DNA of 49,509 nucleotides, taken from NCBI RefSeq assembly GCF_002020805.1, contig NZ_MPRJ01000006.1, positions 1 through 49,509 of the forward strand, written 5' to 3'. The notes beneath the pieces were generated by a model that was not told the DNA's origin, did no database searches, and saw nothing but the letters and a program-made list of their open reading frames with translations. The DNA is from Solemya velesiana gill symbiont. Its GTDB lineage: Bacteria > Pseudomonadota > Gammaproteobacteria > Chromatiales > Chromatiaceae. The position numbers and the translations under genes were made by a program. This document shows, piece by piece, positions 26,692 through 36,731 of the stretch (within the stretch, counting starts at the first letter, position 1; every line of letters begins with the position of its first letter).

Positions 26692-27290
26692 TTCTTTAGC
26701 TTGATGACCAGGCTGTTGATATTGTTCTCTTTCAAACGGGCTCGCAGCGTATTGACCTGTTCACGGCCATAAGGGCCGCTGCGTACCCGGTGAAAGGTAT
26801 CCGAACCGTTCACGTTGACGGTCTGAATCTCCGCCTCGATGCCGACCAGGGCCAGGCTCGCTTTCAGGCGATCGGCGTCTGAATGTTTTCTGAAAGAGCC
26901 CATCTGCAACATGTAGCCGGTATCCGGCCTGGGCTTGGCAACGGGTGCAGCACCTGCGACTACAGGGGCCTGAAGTTCGGGTTCCGGAACAACAACCTCC
27001 ATCTCGGGGAGAATCGTGTAGAAGTCGAAGCGGGGCTTTTGCGCAGCAGGCTCAGGCGCTTTTTTCGGCTTGGGCTTCGGCTTGGGCTTCGGCTTTGCCT
27101 GCTGAGTCGGTTTGGCCGCAGGGGGCACACTGCGCTGGGTAAGCATGCCTTCACCCGCACCGAACTTGAGCCAGACCAAGCCACTGGCAAACAACCCTAC
27201 CAGGAGTCCGCCGACAAACCAGACCCAGCCCGGCGTCTGATTCTTCTTCTTTCTCTGACCTGAAGCGCGGCTTTTGTAATCCCTTGGCAT
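26688..27290 (-). CDS. ftsN: SPOR-domain cell-division protein, FtsN-like
   Basis: 200-aa bitopic protein. It has a short basic cytosolic tail, one transmembrane helix (WVWFVGGLLVGLFASGLVWL, about 21-41), a Lys/Pro-rich linker with repeated KPKPK, and a C-terminal SPOR domain (about 120-200: YMLQMGSFRKHSDADRLKASL...HRVRSGPYGREQVNTLRARL). SPOR domains bind denuded septal peptidoglycan. The gene starts directly after argS on the same strand (no intergenic bases), with GAGGA before the ATG; argS-ftsN adjacency is common in gammaproteobacteria. The stop codon lies in a REP arm. Confidence 0.88.
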   Translation of the reverse strand: MPRDYKSRASGQRKKKNQTPGWVWFVGGLLVGLFASGLVWLKFGAGEGMLTQRSVPPAAKPTQQAKPKPKPKPKPKKAPEPAAQKPRFDFYTILPEMEVVVPEPELQAPVVAGAAPVAKPRPDTGYMLQMGSFRKHSDADRLKASLALVGIEAEIQTVNVNGSDTFHRVRSGPYGREQVNTLRARLKENNINSLVIKLKK

Positions 27291-29051
27291 TTACATCCTC
27301 TCCGGCGCCGAAACCCCTATCAGGTTCAGGCCATTGCGCAGTACCTGGCGCACCGCCAGGATCAGCTTGATACGGGCATCACGCAACGCCGTGTCGTCCA
27401 CCAGGAACTGGTGGGCGTTGTAGTAAGTATGGAAATCGTTTGCCAGTTCACGCAGGTAGTGTGTGAGCTGATGGGGCTCTTCATTCAGCGCAGAGGCTTC
27501 CACCACTTCAGGGTAGCGTGCCATGGTCTTCATCAGGACCAGTTCGTAACTCTCTTCCAGCCGCTCGAGGTTCTCAGCCCCCTGGGACACTTCGACATCC
27601 ATACCCTTCTCGGCCGCCTGCTGCAGCACACTGCAGACCCGGGCATGGGCATACTGAACGTAGTAGACCGGGTTCTCATTCGACTGCGACTTGGCCAGGT
27701 CCAGGTCGAAATCCATGTGCTGTTCACACTTGCGCATGACATAGAAGAAACGCGCTGCGTCGGCACCGACCTCCTTGCGCAGCTCACGCAAAGTAACGAA
27801 TTCACCGGAACGGGTGGACATCTGCACCTTCTCACCGCCGCGATAGAGCACGGCGAACTGAACCAGCAGCACATCCAGCTTGGATGCATCGTCGCCCAGT
27901 GCCTCCAGCGCTGCCTTCACCCGGGGCACATAACCGTGATGGTCTGCACCCCAGACATCGATCACCCGGTCGAAGCCGCGTTCCAGCTTGTCCATGTGAT
28001 AGGCGATATCCGAAGCGAAGTAGGTGGTCTGACCGTTATCGCGCACGACCACGCGATCCTTCTCGTCGCCGAAGTCAGTGGAGCGGAACCACATGGCGCC
28101 ACCCTTTTCGTAAAGGTAGCCGCTGTTGCGCAACCGCTCGATAGCCTTGTTGACGGCGCCAGACTCAGTGAGGCTGCGCTCGGAGTACCATTCCTCGTAG
28201 TTGACGCCGAACAGCCCCAGGTCATCACGGATATCGCCGAGGATGGTGTTGAGGGCCAGCTCGAAAACGAAGCGGTAGCGGTTGTCACCGAGCAGCTGTT
28301 TTGCCTGGCCGATCAGTCCATCGATATGCTTCTCCTTGTCTCCACCGGCGGGCTCATCAGCCGGAACACCAGCAAACACATCTTCGGCACGCTGCTTGTA
28401 GGCCTCTTCGTGCTCCCGGTGCAATGTGGCAGCGATATCCCAGATGTAGTCACCCTTGTAACCGTTGGCGGGGAAGGTCAGCTCCTCGTCACATAACTCC
28501 AGGTAGCGGAGCCAGACACTGGTGGCCAGGATATCCATCTGGCGGCCTGCATCATTGACGTAATACTCGCGATGCACATCGTAACCCACCGCTCCAAGCA
28601 GATCCGCAACCACCGCCCCGTAGGCGGCACCACGACCGTGCCCCACATGCAGGGGGCCAGTGGGATTGGCCGAGACGAACTCGACCTGTACCCGTTTGTC
28701 TTTTCCGATCTCGCTGCGGCCAAAACCATGGCCCTGCTCGATAATCCCGGGTACCAGTGAATGATAGGCGCCGGAGGCCAGGTAGAAATTGATGAACCCC
28801 GGACCTGCGATCTCAACCTTCTCGACCAGGGCAGAAGCCGGAATCGCCGCTATCAGCTTCTCGGCAAGGTCCCTCGGTTTGGCACGGGCCACCTTTGCCA
28901 ACACCATCGCCACGTTGCAGGCGAAGTCGCCATGACGTTCGTCCCGGGCGCGCTCGATCACCGGCTGAGGAATCTGGTCGGCGGGAATGATCCCCTCGGC
29001 GGCTATCTGCTCTAGGGCCTGGAACATCAACTGCTGAATTTGGGCTTTCAT
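27291..29051 (-). CDS. argS: Arginyl-tRNA synthetase
   Basis: 586-aa class I synthetase. The N-terminal Add-1-like domain is followed by the HIGH-type signature HVGHGRGA ([19 protein letters not shown]), a degenerate KMSKS-type loop at [16 protein letters not shown], and a C-terminal DALR anticodon-binding domain. The length is normal for bacterial ArgRS. It is the upstream gene of the argS-ftsN pair. Confidence 0.97.
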   Translation of the reverse strand: MKAQIQQLMFQALEQIAAEGIIPADQIPQPVIERARDERHGDFACNVAMVLAKVARAKPRDLAEKLIAAIPASALVEKVEIAGPGFINFYLASGAYHSLVPGIIEQGHGFGRSEIGKDKRVQVEFVSANPTGPLHVGHGRGAAYGAVVADLLGAVGYDVHREYYVNDAGRQMDILATSVWLRYLELCDEELTFPANGYKGDYIWDIAATLHREHEEAYKQRAEDVFAGVPADEPAGGDKEKHIDGLIGQAKQLLGDNRYRFVFELALNTILGDIRDDLGLFGVNYEEWYSERSLTESGAVNKAIERLRNSGYLYEKGGAMWFRSTDFGDEKDRVVVRDNGQTTYFASDIAYHMDKLERGFDRVIDVWGADHHGYVPRVKAALEALGDDASKLDVLLVQFAVLYRGGEKVQMSTRSGEFVTLRELRKEVGADAARFFYVMRKCEQHMDFDLDLAKSQSNENPVYYVQYAHARVCSVLQQAAEKGMDVEVSQGAENLERLEESYELVLMKTMARYPEVVEASALNEEPHQLTHYLRELANDFHTYYNAHQFLVDDTALRDARIKLILAVRQVLRNGLNLIGVSAPERM

Positions 29052-29156
29052 TTTCTACCTAGGGCCTGTTGACGCGAAACCGGGAAGGATACCAGGAAAC
29101 CATTAACCTTAGAATCCTGGCCAGGCCTCCTCGACACGGCATACCTGGCTGTCATG

Positions 29157-31373
29157 TCAAAAGACCTCCTGGGGATCGACGTCGATGGACCACCTCACCT
29201 GGCGGGCTGATTTCAAGCCCTGGAGCCGGGGCACCCAGGCGGAAAGCAGTTTCTGCAATCGCCCCCGATCAGCAGCCTGGAGCAGAAGGTGCGCACGATA
29301 ACGTCCCGCCCGGCGCTCCATGGGTGCCGGTACCGGCCCCCAGTATTCGACCTTGTTATCCCCCTGCTCTCGGGCCAGTGAAAGCGCCTCATCCAAAAAC
29401 CGCTGGGCCGCATCAGCTTTGGTCGCCTCGGACCGCAACAGCGCCTGGTAACTGAAGGGCGGCAACTCCGCCTCGCGCCGCTCATCCAGGGCTGCCGTGG
29501 CAAAGGCATCATATCCTTCCCGGATCAGGGTATGCAGCAAGGGGTGATCCGGGTGCCTGGTCTGAATCACCACGCGCCCCCGCTTCTCAGCCCTACCGGC
29601 CCGACCTGCCACCTGAATGATAAGCTGGGCCATGCGCTCAGCTGCCCGGTAATCTGCTCCGAACAGCCCCTGGTCCACATCCAGTATTGCCGCGAGGGTG
29701 ACGTTCGGAAAGTGGTGCCCCTTTGCCAGCATCTGGGTTCCGATCAATAGTGAGTACTTACCTTCCCTGATCTCGCCCAGCAACGATTCGAGACTGCCTT
29801 TACGGCGTGTCGTATCCCGGTCGATACGGGCAATTCCCGCCTCCGGAAAATGCGCCCTGAGCACCTCTTCCAGGCGCTCTGTCCCCTGGCCCATAGGCTT
29901 CAGTTGATCACCGCCACACTCCGGGCACTTCGGTTCCAACCGGCGCTGGGATCCGCAGTGATGACACCAAAGCAGTTGACTCCCCATGTGCAACGTCATT
30001 CGCGCATCACACCGGCGACAGACTGATATCCAGCCGCAATCGTGACAGGTTACCACCGGCGCATAACCCCGCCGATTGAGAAACAGCAGTACCTGGTTTC
30101 CACTGTCCAACTGCTCTTTGAGCATACGCATCAGGGTGGGAGAGAGTCCCGCCTCCAATCGAACGGAGCGCACATCGATCAGGTCCATATCGGGTGATTG
30201 CGCCCCCCCTGCCCGTAGCGGCAGCTTCAAATGCTGGTAACGACCGGACAGCGCATTGTTCATGCTCTCCAACGATGGCGTGGCGGAGCCGAGCACCACA
30301 GGACAGTTTCCCCGCTGCCCCCGGATAACTGCCATGTCCCTCGCCGAGTAGCGAAAACCATCCTGTTGCTTGAACGACAGATCGTGCTCCTCGTCCACGA
30401 TGATCAGCCCCAGTTCAGGCATTGGAGTATAGAGCGCCGAGCGTGTGCCAAGAACCACCCTGCCCCGGCCCAGGCGCGCCTCGTGCCAGGCCGCCTCCCG
30501 TTGGGTATCCGAAAGCCCTGAATGCATTAATGAGAGGGGCACGGCAAGCCTGCGCCGGAAACGTCGCAACAGTTGCGGGGTGAGTCCAATCTCCGGCACC
30601 AGCACCAGCACCTGCAGGCCCTGTGCAATCACCTGTTCAATCAGGCTCAAGTAGACCTCTGTCTTACCGCTGCCGGTCACCCCGTCCAGCAGATAGACTG
30701 CGAAGTGGCTCAACCCCCGCTGAATCTCATCCACCGCTGCCTGCTGCATGGGGTTGAGTTCGGGCGCCATGTTCCGGGTTGCAGAAAAACCGGAGACCTC
30801 GGCCACTGGCTCAATTTCACAAGGCTCTACCCACCCTTTCTTCTCCAACCTGCGCAGAACGTCACGGCATTCGTCACACTGTTCATAGAGTTCCTCCCTG
30901 GAGAGTCCACCGGGCGCCTCCCTGATTGCATGAAGAACCGCCAACTGTCTTGGCGCCCGATGAAGCGTCTCCGACCTTACGGCATCACCCTCGGTGGTCA
31001 GGCGCCAACCGGAACGCTTGCTGGTCACCGGCCGCTCGCCTTTTCTGAGACGAACGGGCAATGCGGTAGAGATCACCTCCCCCAGCGGATGGAGATAGTA
31101 CTGGGCCGCCCAGCGAAGCAGCGCTAGGTCCTCCTGCTGAAACAGAGGCGCTTCATCCAATACCCTGACCACCCGTTTAAGACGTGACCGGGGTACGTCA
31201 CTCTCTTCCACAACCGCCAGCAACACGCCACACCGCTCCCCCCTGCCAAATGGCACTACCACCCGAACCCCGGGAGAGCAGGTCTCCAATTGGGTTTCTC
31301 CGGGCGCAAGGTAATCGAAAACACCGTAAAGGGGAGCAGGGACTGCGACGCGAAAAAAGGAGGAATCAGACAT
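29157..31373 (-). CDS. priA: Primosomal protein N' (replication restart helicase)
   Basis: 738-aa 3'-5' superfamily-2 helicase that rebuilds replication forks. It has the N-terminal 3'BD (FRVAVPAPLYGVFDYL), Walker A GVTGSGKTEVYL, DEEH, GSATPSLES, and the Zn-binding segment with pairs of Cys (CHDCGWISVCRRC... CHHCGSQRRLEPKCPEC), then motif V/VI (QVAGRAGRAEKRG) and the C-terminal domain. The length is standard. It reads away from the DnaA-box-rich gap at 31374-31680. Confidence 0.97.
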   Translation of the reverse strand: MSDSSFFRVAVPAPLYGVFDYLAPGETQLETCSPGVRVVVPFGRGERCGVLLAVVEESDVPRSRLKRVVRVLDEAPLFQQEDLALLRWAAQYYLHPLGEVISTALPVRLRKGERPVTSKRSGWRLTTEGDAVRSETLHRAPRQLAVLHAIREAPGGLSREELYEQCDECRDVLRRLEKKGWVEPCEIEPVAEVSGFSATRNMAPELNPMQQAAVDEIQRGLSHFAVYLLDGVTGSGKTEVYLSLIEQVIAQGLQVLVLVPEIGLTPQLLRRFRRRLAVPLSLMHSGLSDTQREAAWHEARLGRGRVVLGTRSALYTPMPELGLIIVDEEHDLSFKQQDGFRYSARDMAVIRGQRGNCPVVLGSATPSLESMNNALSGRYQHLKLPLRAGGAQSPDMDLIDVRSVRLEAGLSPTLMRMLKEQLDSGNQVLLFLNRRGYAPVVTCHDCGWISVCRRCDARMTLHMGSQLLWCHHCGSQRRLEPKCPECGGDQLKPMGQGTERLEEVLRAHFPEAGIARIDRDTTRRKGSLESLLGEIREGKYSLLIGTQMLAKGHHFPNVTLAAILDVDQGLFGADYRAAERMAQLIIQVAGRAGRAEKRGRVVIQTRHPDHPLLHTLIREGYDAFATAALDERREAELPPFSYQALLRSEATKADAAQRFLDEALSLAREQGDNKVEYWGPVPAPMERRAGRYRAHLLLQAADRGRLQKLLSAWVPRLQGLKSARQVRWSIDVDPQEVF

Positions 31374-31461
31374 GCACGCACTCTACCCCACTTACCGCTT
31401 TTCCTTAAGAGCCAAAATAATCAAATCACGGTAACTGCTTAATGCGAAGAGAGGTTTTTCT

Positions 31462-31676
31462 TTATCCACAATTTCTGTGGATAACTTTGTGGAGTAATTG
31501 CTGAAATTCCGTCCCAGGCCTGTAAATGATTGCATTTTTGTTAAATTGCCAATAAATCATACAGCAATACTAATTCCTTAAAATTCAGCGACATAAAGCA
31601 TATTAACGACTTCTTATTGTGCAAGCGCGAAAAAATGTCCACTGAATTTTGAATAGCGCACTGATATTGTGCATAA
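31462..31676. other. DnaA-box cluster in AT-rich DNA (oriC-like or DnaA-controlled)
   Basis: Two perfect TTATCCACA boxes face each other (31462-31470 plus, 31476-31484 minus) with a five-base gap. TGTGGAGTA at 31488-31496 matches 7 of 9. TGTGCATAA at 31668-31676 is TTATGCACA on the minus strand and fits TTWTNCACA. The gap between priA and the HNH fragment is much more AT-rich than its neighbours (for example 31500-31660) and has no clear gene. There is no GATC in the immediate cluster, and dnaA, dnaN, gyrB, rpmH and mnmG are absent, so it may be an origin, a DnaA titration site or a DnaA-regulated promoter. Confidence 0.5.
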
Positions 31677-31768
31677 CAGTGGTTTTAACCCTATCTGCAG
31701 CCGGCTGCCGTCAACCCGGTCGTACCAATAATCAGCAAACGGTTCCAAGCTCCAGCGTAACTGCGTAA
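31649..31768 (+). CDS. Possible tiny lipoprotein (doubtful)
   Basis: A 39-codon frame opens with TTG and encodes a hydrophobic N-terminal segment then a lipobox-like LSAAGC, followed by a short polar tail ending SSSVTA. The shape resembles small lipoproteins, but there is no ribosome site, the start would be rare, and the frame overlaps a DnaA box. A chance frame is quite possible. Confidence 0.2.
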   Translation: MNSALILCITVVLTLSAAGCRQPGRTNNQQTVPSSSVTA

Positions 31769-31807
31769 GATCCTGGGTATACGGCCAAGAGGCCCTATAG
31801 ACCGGAC

Positions 31808-32212
31808 ATGAGGATAGTGGCGGATCTTCAGCAGCAGATACTGCGTACCGATGCAGCCGGCATACCCCTTGAATGGATCGATTACCGGAACGCGGTACGC
31901 CTCTATTTCCTCGACCAGGTCGCTTACAGTTGCGGCCAGGTACTCTACCGTATTCACGGCGGAATCAACGCCATCACCCGTCAGCGCAGCATTGTTGAAG
32001 TCAACACCATCATCGCCACCTACGGCAACAGCCAGGTCATGGATAAGATGCGACGGGATTACACCCCACCTCTCAACAACCACACCCTGTTCCAACGCGA
32101 CGGTTACCTCTGCATGTATTGCGGGGAGCATTATTTAAAGCGCCAACTCTCCCGCGACCACGTCACTCCATTGTCAAAGGGCGGTCCCAATCACTGGAAC
32201 AACGTGGTCACC
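31808..32212 (+). pseudogene. HNH endonuclease gene, 3'-truncated
   Basis: About 135 codons match the start and core of a common bacterial HNH endonuclease family. The N-terminal domain includes GIPLEWIDYRNAVRLYF. The zinc/HNH core is FQRDGYLCMYCGEHY then LSRDHVTPLSKGGPNHWNNVVT. Homologues continue with a second Cys pair (CRRCN-like) and about 55 more residues. Here homology stops exactly at NNVVT in front of a C7 run, so the second zinc-knuckle half is missing and the enzyme is not expected to work. The joined sequence is a fragment of another gene. Confidence 0.75.
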
Positions 32213-32217
32213 CCCCC

Positions 32218-32468
32218 TCGGACAGCTGGATCGAATTCTGGCGGGAACAGCGCTTGGGATTCCAGCTTGGACTGGCTGCCGAAAATGGATTCGGCAGGGA
32301 TTTCTATGCGGCCTACCGCGAGAGCCATCCCCTGGATCCGGGCTACAGCAGCCGAAAGCATCTCTACAACCTCTACCACATCCTGAATCATGCCAACATA
32401 TTCGGGGCGGCTATGTCTCCCAGGCACAGGGCATGATCGACCGGCTACTCTCGGAGCTTGGCCACTAG
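32218..32468 (+). pseudogene. Fructosamine/ketosamine-3-kinase remnant
   Basis: The frame starting SDSWIEFWREQRLGFQLGLA, followed by FYAAYRESHPLDPGYSSRKHLYNLYHILNHANIFG, matches two separate stretches of the fructosamine kinase family. The catalytic HGDLWSGN and DPACY segments that should lie between them are missing (about 75-90 codons deleted), as is the 5' half. A missing G near 32405 then breaks the final block; restoring it gives GGGYVSQAQGMIDRLLSELGH and a stop at 32468. The gene is dead by several lesions. Confidence 0.75.
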
Positions 32469-32529
32469 TTTTCGTAAACAGTATGCGGATACTCGGCGTT
32501 GGCTCCCAAATGAGCGCCAGGCAAAGCGC

Positions 32530-33309
32530 TTAGTGTGTCAGGATCTGGCTCAGGAACAACTTGGTACGATCATGCTGAGGATTGTTGAAGAACGCCACAG
32601 GCTCATTCTCTTCAATGATCTCCCCACCATCCATGAAGATCACCCGGTTGGCCACGGTCTTGGCGAACCCCATCTCGTGGGTCACACAGAGCATGGTCAT
32701 ACCGGTCTCTGCCAGCTGCACCATGGTATCAAGCACCTCCTTGATCATCTCCGGATCAAGAGCGGAAGTCGGTTCATCGAAGAGCATGATGCTGGGGTTC
32801 ATGCAGAGGCTGCGTGCAATGGCCACGCGTTGCTGCTGACCGCCTGAGAGCTGACCGGGGTACTTTTTCGCCTGTTCCGGGATTTTTACCTTCTCCAGGT
32901 ATTTCATGGCAGCCTCTTCCGCCTCCTTGCGGGGCATTTTGCGCACCCAGATCGGCGCCAGGCAGCAGTTCTCCAGGACCGTCAGGTGTGGAAAGAGGTT
33001 GAAGTGCTGGAACACCATGCCCACCTCCTTGCGTACCTGGTCGATATGCTTGATATCGTCGGTCAACTCGGTACCGTCAACGATGATCTGCCCCCGCTGG
33101 TGCTCCTCCAGACGGTTGATGCAGCGGATCATGGTGGACTTGCCTGAACCTGAAGGGCCGCAGATCACGATGCGCTCCCCCTTGCGAACCTTCAGGCTGA
33201 TATCCTTCAGCACATGGAATTCGCCATACCACTTGTGCATGCCGTTGATCTCGATCACCACGCCCTCGGATATGGACATGCCCTTGGTTGCGTTATCGGT
33301 TTCAGACAT
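32530..33309 (-). CDS. aapP: General L-amino-acid ABC transporter ATP-binding protein
   Basis: 259-aa ABC ATPase. It has Walker [11 protein letters not shown], the Q-loop [16 protein letters not shown], signature [15 protein letters not shown], Walker [15 protein letters not shown], and the switch His in [12 protein letters not shown] 33309 follows GGAGA; the long open frame upstream is the permease shadow. It is the last gene of aapJQMP, 26 bp after aapM. Confidence 0.95.
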   Translation of the reverse strand: MSETDNATKGMSISEGVVIEINGMHKWYGEFHVLKDISLKVRKGERIVICGPSGSGKSTMIRCINRLEEHQRGQIIVDGTELTDDIKHIDQVRKEVGMVFQHFNLFPHLTVLENCCLAPIWVRKMPRKEAEEAAMKYLEKVKIPEQAKKYPGQLSGGQQQRVAIARSLCMNPSIMLFDEPTSALDPEMIKEVLDTMVQLAETGMTMLCVTHEMGFAKTVANRVIFMDGGEIIEENEPVAFFNNPQHDRTKLFLSQILTH

Positions 33310-33335
33310 CACTTGTCTCCAGCAAAATTCATTTT

Positions 33336-34433
33336 TTAGCGGGCATGGCCCGTGTGCAGTTTGCGCTCCAGTGACTGGCTGTAACGTGACATGCCAAAGC
33401 AGAAGATCCAGAAGATCAGCGCGGCAAAGATATAGCCTTCGATGGAGAAGCCCAGCCAGTTGGAATCGGTTATCGCGGTCTGCACCATGCCCAACAGGTC
33501 GAACAGGCCGATAATCAATACCAGCGTGGTGTCCTTGAACAACGCGATGAAGGTATTGACGATACCGGGGATAACCAGCTTCAGCGCCTGGGGCAGGATA
33601 ATCAACCCTATGCTCTTCCAATAATTGAGTCCCAGGGCCTCGGCCGCCTCGTACTGGCCTTTCGGGATCGCCGCCAGGCCACCCCGCACCACCTCGGCCA
33701 TGTAGGCGGACTGAAACAGCACGATACCGATCATGGCCCGCAGCAGCTTGTCGAAGTGGCTCCCTTCGGGCAGAAACAGGGGCAGCATCACCGATACCAT
33801 GAACAGCACCGTGATCAACGGCACGCCCCGCCAGAACTCGATAAACACCACGCATACCGACTTGACGATGGGCATCTTTGAACGGCGCCCAAGCGCAAGC
33901 ACGATACCGATGGGCAGGGAAGCCACGATCCCGACGCCTGAAAGAACCAGGGTCAGGGTGAGACCGCCCCACCTGCTGGTATCAATAGCTTCAAGCCCAA
34001 AGCTGCCACCGGCGAAAAGGTAGTAAGCAACTATCGGGTAGATAAACAGGATGACTGCTGCCAGTATCCCTTTGTGATGAAAACGCTCGATAAACAGCGG
34101 TATCGCCAGCAGTACGAGCAGGCCGAAGGCGAGATTGATGCGCCAGTACTCTTCGGCTGGATAGAGCCCATACATGAACTGGTCGAAGCGCACATTGACG
34201 AAAACCCAACAGGCGCCACCACTGGTGCAGGCCTCGCGGGAATCGCCGAACCAATCCGCCTTGATAAAGGCCCAATCAATCAGTGGCGGTATGGTGAGGT
34301 AAATCAGATAGGCCGCCAGCAGTGTGAATCCCGCATTCAACCAGGTAGAGAACAGTTTGGTCCGAAGCCAACCGATGACACCCACGTTTGTGATCGGTGG
34401 CGGCAAGTCAGGATGTGGAACGTGTTCTTTCAT
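33336..34433 (-). CDS. aapM: General L-amino-acid ABC transporter permease M
   Basis: 365-aa inner-membrane permease of the polar-amino-acid type. It has an N-terminal helix pair with a long periplasmic loop ([19 protein letters not shown]-like, two Cys), then the MetI-like core with [30 protein letters not shown], the EAA loop that docks the ATPase. It starts 4 bp after the aapQ stop. Confidence 0.92.
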   Translation of the reverse strand: MKEHVPHPDLPPPITNVGVIGWLRTKLFSTWLNAGFTLLAAYLIYLTIPPLIDWAFIKADWFGDSREACTSGGACWVFVNVRFDQFMYGLYPAEEYWRINLAFGLLVLLAIPLFIERFHHKGILAAVILFIYPIVAYYLFAGGSFGLEAIDTSRWGGLTLTLVLSGVGIVASLPIGIVLALGRRSKMPIVKSVCVVFIEFWRGVPLITVLFMVSVMLPLFLPEGSHFDKLLRAMIGIVLFQSAYMAEVVRGGLAAIPKGQYEAAEALGLNYWKSIGLIILPQALKLVIPGIVNTFIALFKDTTLVLIIGLFDLLGMVQTAITDSNWLGFSIEGYIFAALIFWIFCFGMSRYSQSLERKLHTGHAR

Positions 34434-34437
34434 TGCG

Positions 34438-35628
34438 CTATCTCTCCACCAGCTGCTTGCGCTTGTTATACCAGTTCATGAACAGCGAGATGGCTAGGCT
34501 GATGGTCAAATAGACCGCCATGGTCATGGCGATCACCTCCACAGCCTGCCCGGTCTGGTTGAGCGTGGTGCCGGCAAAAACCGCCACCAGGTCCGGGTAT
34601 CCGATTGCTGTAGCAAGGGATGAGTTCTTGGTCAGGTTGAGATACTGGCTGGTCAGCTGGGGAATGATCACCCGCAGGGCCTGGGGAATAATGACCAGGC
34701 GCAGGGTAACACCAGGACGCAGCCCCAATGAGTAGGCTGCTTCGGTCTGACCATGGCTCACTGCCAGAATACCGGAGCGTACGGCCTCCGCAATAAATGC
34801 GCCGGTGTAGATACTCAAGGCCATCAAAAGAGCCGCCAGTTCCGGGATAATCACCATCCCGCCCTTGAAGTTGAATCCCTTAAGCGCCGGATAATCCCAG
34901 CTCAACGGCATACCCATGGCAAGGAAGGCCAGTAGCGGCAAACCGATCAGAATACCCAGGGAGACATAGACGGTGTGGAACTGCTGACCGGTTGCCTCCT
35001 GGCGACGGTGAGCCCAGCGCGCCAGGACAACCACTGTTACGATAGCAACCGCAATGGCCACCATAACCAGCCAGAACCCCTCCTCAAGGACCGGCGAGGG
35101 GAGATAGAAGCCGCGGTTGTTCAGGAAAAAAGATTCGCCGACGCTCAGGCTCTGCTTTGGCCTGGGCAGAGGTTGAAGTACTGCAAAGTACCAAAACATG
35201 ATCTGCAGCAGCAGCGGAATATTGCGAAAAGTCTCGATGTAGACGGTAGCAATGCGGGCAATGAGCCAGTTGCGCGAGAGTCTTGCGACACCCATCACGA
35301 AACCGATCAAGGTGGCCAGGATGATACCCAGTCCGGATACCAGGATGGTGTTTAACAGGCCGACAAAAAAGGTGCGGCCATAAGTATGGGTTTCACTGTA
35401 CTCGATCAGGGATTGAAGAATCCCGAACCCGGCCTCCAGGGAAAGAAATCCGAAACCGGTACTGATACCCCGCTCCTCGAGATTGTGCAGGGTATTGGTA
35501 AACAGGTAGTAGCCGACCATACAAAGGGCCAGCACGAGAAGCGCCTGAAAAACGACGGCCCGGAAAGCCGGTCGCCGCCAGAGTGCAGCTTGGGCAGGAG
35601 TACTCTCCTGCTGCTGTTCGTCTGCCAT
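34438..35628 (-). CDS. aapQ: General L-amino-acid ABC transporter permease Q
   Basis: 396-aa permease with about eight helices. It carries the polar-amino-acid permease signature (TYVIETFRNIPLLLQIMFWYF-like) and the EAA loop AVRSGILAVSHGQTEAAYSLGLRPG. The large insertion between the first helices and the core is usual for AapQ. It is preceded by a hairpin and the aapJ gene. Confidence 0.92.
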   Translation of the reverse strand: MADEQQQESTPAQAALWRRPAFRAVVFQALLVLALCMVGYYLFTNTLHNLEERGISTGFGFLSLEAGFGILQSLIEYSETHTYGRTFFVGLLNTILVSGLGIILATLIGFVMGVARLSRNWLIARIATVYIETFRNIPLLLQIMFWYFAVLQPLPRPKQSLSVGESFFLNNRGFYLPSPVLEEGFWLVMVAIAVAIVTVVVLARWAHRRQEATGQQFHTVYVSLGILIGLPLLAFLAMGMPLSWDYPALKGFNFKGGMVIIPELAALLMALSIYTGAFIAEAVRSGILAVSHGQTEAAYSLGLRPGVTLRLVIIPQALRVIIPQLTSQYLNLTKNSSLATAIGYPDLVAVFAGTTLNQTGQAVEVIAMTMAVYLTISLAISLFMNWYNKRKQLVER

Positions 35629-35662
35629 AGGAGATGACCTTATGGAGCGATGATTTGGAACA

Positions 35663-35688
35663 AGCCGCCGGGCAGCAACCCGGCGGCT
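35663..35688. terminator. Hairpin between aapJ and aapQ
   Basis: AGCCGCCGGG/CCCGGCGGCT is a perfect 10-bp stem (loop CAGCAA), lying 24 bp after the aapJ stop and 35 bp before the aapQ start on the minus strand. There is no T run, so it more likely stabilises or partly terminates the aapJ message, raising the binding protein above the permeases. Confidence 0.55.
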
Positions 35689-35711
35689 CTCGTCATACAG
35701 CTAGACCGATA

Positions 35712-36731
35712 TTAACGAATCGGCGGTGCGTACTGAAGACCGCCCTTGTTCCAGAGGGCGTTCTGGCCACGGGCAATCTTGAGCGGGCTGCTCATGCCCA
35801 CGTTGCGCTCGAAGGCTTCGGAGTAGTTACCAACGTCCTTGATGATGCTGGCTGCCCAGCCATCTTGCAGGCCGAGCCCCTTGCCCTTGATGCCTTCCAG
35901 GCCGAGCAGACGGCGGATATTGGGATCCTTGCTCTCCATCATCTTGGCGACATTGCCGGAGTTCACACCCAGCTCTTCAGCGTTGAGCATGGCATGCAGT
36001 GACCAGCGAACGATATTGAACCACTCGTCGTCACCCTGTGCGACCACGGGACCCAGGGGCTCCTTGGAGATCACTTCAGGCAGTACCATGGCGCTGCCGG
36101 GATCCTTCAGCTGGATACGCAGTGCATAGAGCTGGGATTGGTCGGAGGTAAGCGCATCACAACGTCCGGCTTCGAACGCCTTCACGGTTTCGTCAGACTT
36201 GTCGAAGGTAATGGGGGTGTAGGACATCTTGTTTGCACGGAAGTAGTCCGCCAGGTTCAGTTCGGTGGTGGTACCGGCCTGGATACAGAAGGATGCACCA
36301 TCCAGCTCCAGGGCACTCTTGACTCCCAGGTCCTTCGCAACCAGAAAGCCCTGACCGTCGTAGTAGTTCACACCGGCGAAGTTGAGACCCAGGGAGGTAT
36401 CGCGGGTGAGTGTCCAGGTGGTATTGCGCGAGAGCATGTCCACCTCGCCGGACTGCAGGGCGGTAAAACGCTCCTTGGCAGTCAACGGACTGTACTTCAC
36501 CTTGTCTGCACTACCAAACACTGCAGCAGCAACAGCACGGCAGATATCCACATCAAGGCCGGCCCAGTTGCCCTTGTCGTCAGCACTGGAGAATCCAGCC
36601 AGGCCTGTACTCACACCACACTGAACAAAACCTTTTTTCTTTACCGAGTCGAGGGTGGCACCTGCTTGTGCCGTGGTTGAAAAAGCAGTGGCCAGCGCCA
36701 CGGCTGATGCGATTGCATAGATCTTCTTCAT
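35712..36731 (-). CDS. aapJ: General L-amino-acid ABC transporter substrate-binding protein
   Basis: 339-aa periplasmic binding protein. The signal peptide (MKKIYAIASAVALATAFSTTAQA) is followed by GATLDSVKKKGFVQCGVSTGLAGFS, WAGLDVDICRAVAAAVFG and VNYYDGQGFLV, the usual blocks of AapJ/BztA-type proteins. ATG 36731 has GGAG upstream with good spacing; an in-frame ATG at 36743 would sit directly after its own AAAGG and is less likely. It is the first gene of aapJQMP. Confidence 0.94.
   Translation of the reverse strand: MKKIYAIASAVALATAFSTTAQAGATLDSVKKKGFVQCGVSTGLAGFSSADDKGNWAGLDVDICRAVAAAVFGSADKVKYSPLTAKERFTALQSGEVDMLSRNTTWTLTRDTSLGLNFAGVNYYDGQGFLVAKDLGVKSALELDGASFCIQAGTTTELNLADYFRANKMSYTPITFDKSDETVKAFEAGRCDALTSDQSQLYALRIQLKDPGSAMVLPEVISKEPLGPVVAQGDDEWFNIVRWSLHAMLNAEELGVNSGNVAKMMESKDPNIRRLLGLEGIKGKGLGLQDGWAASIIKDVGNYSEAFERNVGMSSPLKIARGQNALWNKGGLQYAPPIR

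Noticed and set aside
33310-33972. Extension of the aapP frame into aapM
   Set aside because: It is the shadow of the permease gene; the ATPase start is ATG 33309.
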